Source of the DNA: Nissolia schottii
Taxonomy: Eukaryota; Streptophyta; Magnoliopsida; Fabales; Fabaceae
Assembly: GCA_003254905.1 (NCBI GenBank)
Contig: QANU01064415.1
Span: 251,478 to 315,477, forward strand
Length of the DNA stretch: 64,000 nt
Direction: 5' to 3'
A model generated the notes under the pieces. It saw only the letters and a program-made list of their open reading frames with translations, ran no database searches and was not told the DNA's origin. This document shows positions 60,633 through 64,000 of this stretch, in pieces. The translations under genes and the position numbers were made by a program. How positions within the stretch are numbered: position 1 is the stretch's first letter; each line of letters starts with the position of its first letter.

Positions 60633-61807
60633 ATGTCAAACTACACATTCGAGTCCTTCACGGTGGATTCCAGTGACGGAGTAAAGCTCCGCGCTAGGCT
60701 CTTCAAGCCAGCAGGCACTAAAGATGACAGCTTGGCGATTGTTCTGGTGCACCCCTACTCCGTCCTGGGTGGGTCCCAGGGGCTCCTCAAGGGGATCGCT
60801 TCTGCTCTGGCCATCAACGGTTACACTGCCGTCACCTTCGACATGAGGGGCGCGGGCAGGTCCACTGGCAGGCCTTCTCTCACCGGCTTCTCCGAAGTCA
60901 AGGATGTCATCGCCGTCTGCAATTGGGTCTCTCTTCCTAGGATCTTGTTGGTTGGTTCTTCCGCAGGTACCTATCATTCTTTTTTCTTCAGATCTGACAC
61001 AAGCTGACCATCTTCTTTTATTATTATTATTCTATGCTCATACCGATCTGTTTAACTGTTAACATCCTCTCCTGAAGGGAGCATACATATCTTACACATC
61101 TCACGATAACAAATTTGACCGTGGCAAAAAGGAAATATGTTAAGCATGTGGTTTTTCAAGAGCTGAGAATTTACCTTATTTTGTTGGTAATGTAGTAATA
61201 TACGTCCTGCTGCTTTTCAGTGCTCTGATTTCTATGCTTGATTGATACCTCTTGTGTGAGCTGACTTGGCTTCTTCCAGTAGGGACTTTGATCATATCAT
61301 AGCCTTATTATGTTCAAATTGAAAAGGACTTTTTTCCCCCAAGTTGTTCATGACAGGCAGGAATCTTCCTTCCATGTAAAGGATGGTTGTTGCCCTAGTA
61401 GATATTTTACACTCCTCAGCAGAGCAGACGTCGCATCAATGCCTGAAAGAAATTGCATTTATTTGTTTATGTATTACACTGCAGGTGCACCTATAGCAGG
61501 GTCTGCTGTGGATCAGATCGAACAAGTCATTGGATATGTGAGCATAGGCTATCCATTTGGCATGACTGCCTCTATCCTCTTCGGACGACACCACAAGGCC
61601 ATCCTTCAGTCCCCTAAACCCAAACTCTTCATCATGGGAACTCAAGATGGATTCACCAGTGTTAAGCAGCTCAAAAACAAGCTCAGTTCTGCGGCCGGAC
61701 GCGTCGAGATGCATCTGCTCGATGGAGTAGGCCACTTCCAAATGGAAGGCCCTGGTTATGATGCCCAGATGGTTGATCTCATCATTCAATTTATTTCATC
61801 ATTGTAG
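60633..61807 (+). CDS. Small alpha/beta-hydrolase
   Basis: Serine hydrolase fold, substrate unknown, probably soluble (no signal peptide or helix). Exons 60633-60966 and 61485-61807; 657 nt, 218 residues. N-terminal DSSDGVKLRARLFKP and VLVHPYSVLGGSQG fit the first strands and the HPxxxxGG loop of the family; FDMRGAGRSTGR follows. The nucleophile elbow is GSSAG at 108-112 with Ser110; acid candidate Asp166 in GTQDGF and His195 in GVGHFQ complete the triad. The single phase-1 intron falls within the last Gly codon of GSSAG. Relatives in plants and bacteria are mostly uncharacterised; bacterial members resemble small dienelactone-hydrolase-like or CocE-like proteins. The start is the first ATG of the transcript leader. 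Confidence 0.88.
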
Positions 61808-61857
61808 TAATGACAAATAGTTTGTGTACATAAGGAGATCAGTTGCCTAATAGGATA

Positions 61858-62095
<238 letters not shown>

Positions 62096-62329
62096 ATTAA
62101 AAAAGCTCAAGAACCATGTGTCTTTCAAGTTTTAATTTACAAGTTACATGTCAGTCATGTTTCACTAGATTGGAGCCGGTTCTATCTATACACTACACAA
62201 CTAACTAGATTACATACAAGAAAACAATACAAACACAGCACCAACCACCACAGCATATACTAATATTATTTTACATTACAAATGGTGAAGGCCTCTCTGC
62301 TGAGGTCATCTGTCACTGCCCACTTCATG

Positions 62330-64000
62330 TCAAAATTTATCACCATTTGAGCCTTCAAGTGCTCTAGCACCATCCATATTATCATATGGTTGTTTCTTCT
62401 GGCCTATTTCCTGATCCCTTGACTGCCCTTGGGACAATGGTGGAGGAGCCTCTCCATCTGGTTTAATTTAAAGCAAGATGATTGAAGAAACAAAAAAATA
62501 ACATAATCTCATAATTAATAATTTATACTATTATTTCCGATTGATTAATTATTAGATAAACGATTAGAAATGGCCAAAGTAGTGGTATCATGTTTAGTCA
62601 ATTAAGACGACAAACACATGCGGTGATGTTCCATCCATGATGGATTTAAGAAGCTAAATCGGCTAGGCAAAGAACAAAGTAAAAATGACAGCGCATACTT
62701 ATTCACAGCCTTGTATTTCAACATCATATACTTAACTACTACAAGGGGAAAAGAGTTTATAAAGGAAAAATAAAAATAGCCCCCACGTTGTTGCCGGCTT
62801 TCTTGCAATATCCGACAATTAAGTTACAACAGAATATGGTTAAATGCTGAAATTTCATTTAATTCTACATTTAGAAGTTACTAGTTACTTAGTTATTACC
62901 ACTTTCACCGTCAGATGCATCTCCCAGCCTAGCAATTGCATTGACAAGGGCCTGTTCTTGTTCCTACATTTCAAAAGGAGACCCATCATGATTCTAGGAA
63001 TTAAAGAAAATGAATGCATGGAATTCAGAGAAAAATGGCATATCCTCACTTTAAGCATATTCTTTGCTTTCTCCATTTCCATGGGATCAGGATGGCTGCC
63101 GCTAAATATCTTTTCAACCTGCATTGGTTTCATCACATTATTAGGTAATATTAATTAGCCAAATATTTGTATCATATAGATAAGTAGCCAAGTTTAACAG
63201 TAACCAAATTTTAGAGTTTCCAGTTGCATATGCCCATACCTCCTTGATCAGGGTATTTGTGTGGAGTATCTCAATATCACTAGTAAGCTTCTTCCTGCTC
63301 CCATTTTGTGACGAAGTGAAATCTTTCTTCTTAGGCTGAACCTTTGTCATTCCTCTACCTCTTCCTGCACCCGGTACTGCACCACCGCGAGACACGGACT
63401 TCTTCATCCCTCTACCTGGACCAGGCCGGCCACCTCTATGAGATATTCCAGGTCCAGGATCTTCACCCTCCCAACGAATATCTTCAGGAGATATCTGCCA
63501 TATCAAATAGATAGTTAACCGGTAGGGTTCTGCCATTGAGTGAATGATAATTACCAACACCAACTCAGTAATTCTCACTGACGAAATTGATAGAGCAAAA
63601 TGAAAAGTGAAGAGACTTTACGCAGACAGATAAGAAAACAATTTCCTAGGACAAGAAAATTATGCATTTTCTGCAATAAAAAATCACAAAGAACAGTGAT
63701 AAATAGAATAACTGGCAGGAGAGGAGAAACCAGGACATGGGGGTCTTCAGCATTGCAAGAAGACAGATTTTCAAATGGAAGTGTATTTTCTTGCGACTAG
63801 TGCAGAATTGACATGAAAACTGCATTCACTGCCTGTAACCAATAAATACGAAGAACTAACACATTTGTAATGCTTTTCAATTAATGTGGTGAATTATGAC
63901 AGATTAAAACACCAAGGGAGAGATCTAAGAAAGTAAAAGGATTTCTTTATATTACCAACATCAATATCTCAAAGTCGAACAGACTCTGGATTTTGAAAAG
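62330..64000 (-). CDS. EMSY-like (EML) protein, 3' part, runs off the window
   Basis: Plant EML proteins have an N-terminal ENT domain and a Royal-family (Tudor/Agenet-like) domain and act in chromatin and immune regulation; only the C-terminal region is here. Exons in order: 63494-63240, 63118-63050, 62963-62900, 62457-62330 (stop TGA at 62330-62332); phases agree. They read ISPEDIRWEGEDPGPGISHR, an RG/GR-rich linker (GRPGPGRGMKKSVSRGG, GAGRGRGMTK), then the conserved coiled region SDIEILHTNTLIKEVEKIF, HPDPMEMEKAKNMLK and EQEQALVNAIARLGDASDGE. The first listed exon begins in phase 0, so at least one upstream exon is missing, beyond 63495 or outside the window; I could not identify one in 63500-64000. 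The EML identity rests on recalled family sequence; the exon structure is firm. Confidence 0.75.

Overview
This is a 64 kb window of plant nuclear DNA from a eudicot, most likely a legume close to soybean (Glycine). The evidence is split genes with GT-AG introns, AT-rich intergenic DNA full of small transposon remnants, and plant-specific families (extensin with an Ole e 1 domain, AP2/B3 RAV factor, NPF transporter, KH/CCCH protein, EMSY-like protein). The species assignment is inferred from protein style only. Single N bases at 15582, 26809 and 59051 look like joins placed in low-complexity sequence. No prokaryotic-type system, CRISPR array, rRNA or convincing tRNA gene was found.

Layout. 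1-12050 has no gene I can support: AT-rich DNA with a copia-LTR-like duplication, a MITE-like palindrome interrupted by an hAT-like element, and a GC-rich degenerate tandem array. 12216-16613 (+) is a large chimeric extensin. 17-26.7 kb is again gene-poor, with a decayed PAM16-like pseudogene, a foldback element and a 5'-truncated LINE with intact target-site duplications. 27599-34673 (+) is a 13-coding-exon epsin (ENTH) gene. Convergent to it at 36996-39476 (-) is an 11-exon SLC35F/DUF914 transporter; a terminal-inverted-repeat element carrying a ~121-bp tandem array lies between them. 41281-44559 (+) is a KH + triple-CCCH protein (KHZ1/KHZ2 type). 45693-48005 (-) is an NPF7-like (NRT1.5 clade) transporter. 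50588-51478 (+) is an intronless AP2/B3 RAV-type factor. 52056-54362 (+) is NSE4, the kleisin of the SMC5/6 complex. 55928-57550 (-) is an A-type cytochrome P450. 60633-61807 (+) is a small alpha/beta hydrolase. 62330 to beyond 64000 (-) is the 3' part of an EMSY-like gene, separated from the hydrolase by a ~230-bp (GA)n microsatellite.

The genes do not form one pathway; they are ordinary, individually regulated plant genes. For epsin, SLC35F, KHZ-like, NPF, NSE4, P450 and hydrolase genes I rebuilt exon structures by hand: every junction uses GT/AG and the summed coding lengths are exact multiples of three (992, 342, 288, 599, 393, 512 and 218 residues). The points most worth a second look are the extensin-Ole e 1-extensin architecture with its assembly-broken 144-nt repeat array, the P450 intron that is open and in frame, the P450 A22 leader, the NPF protein without the usual ExxER motif, and several transposons dated by visible duplications.
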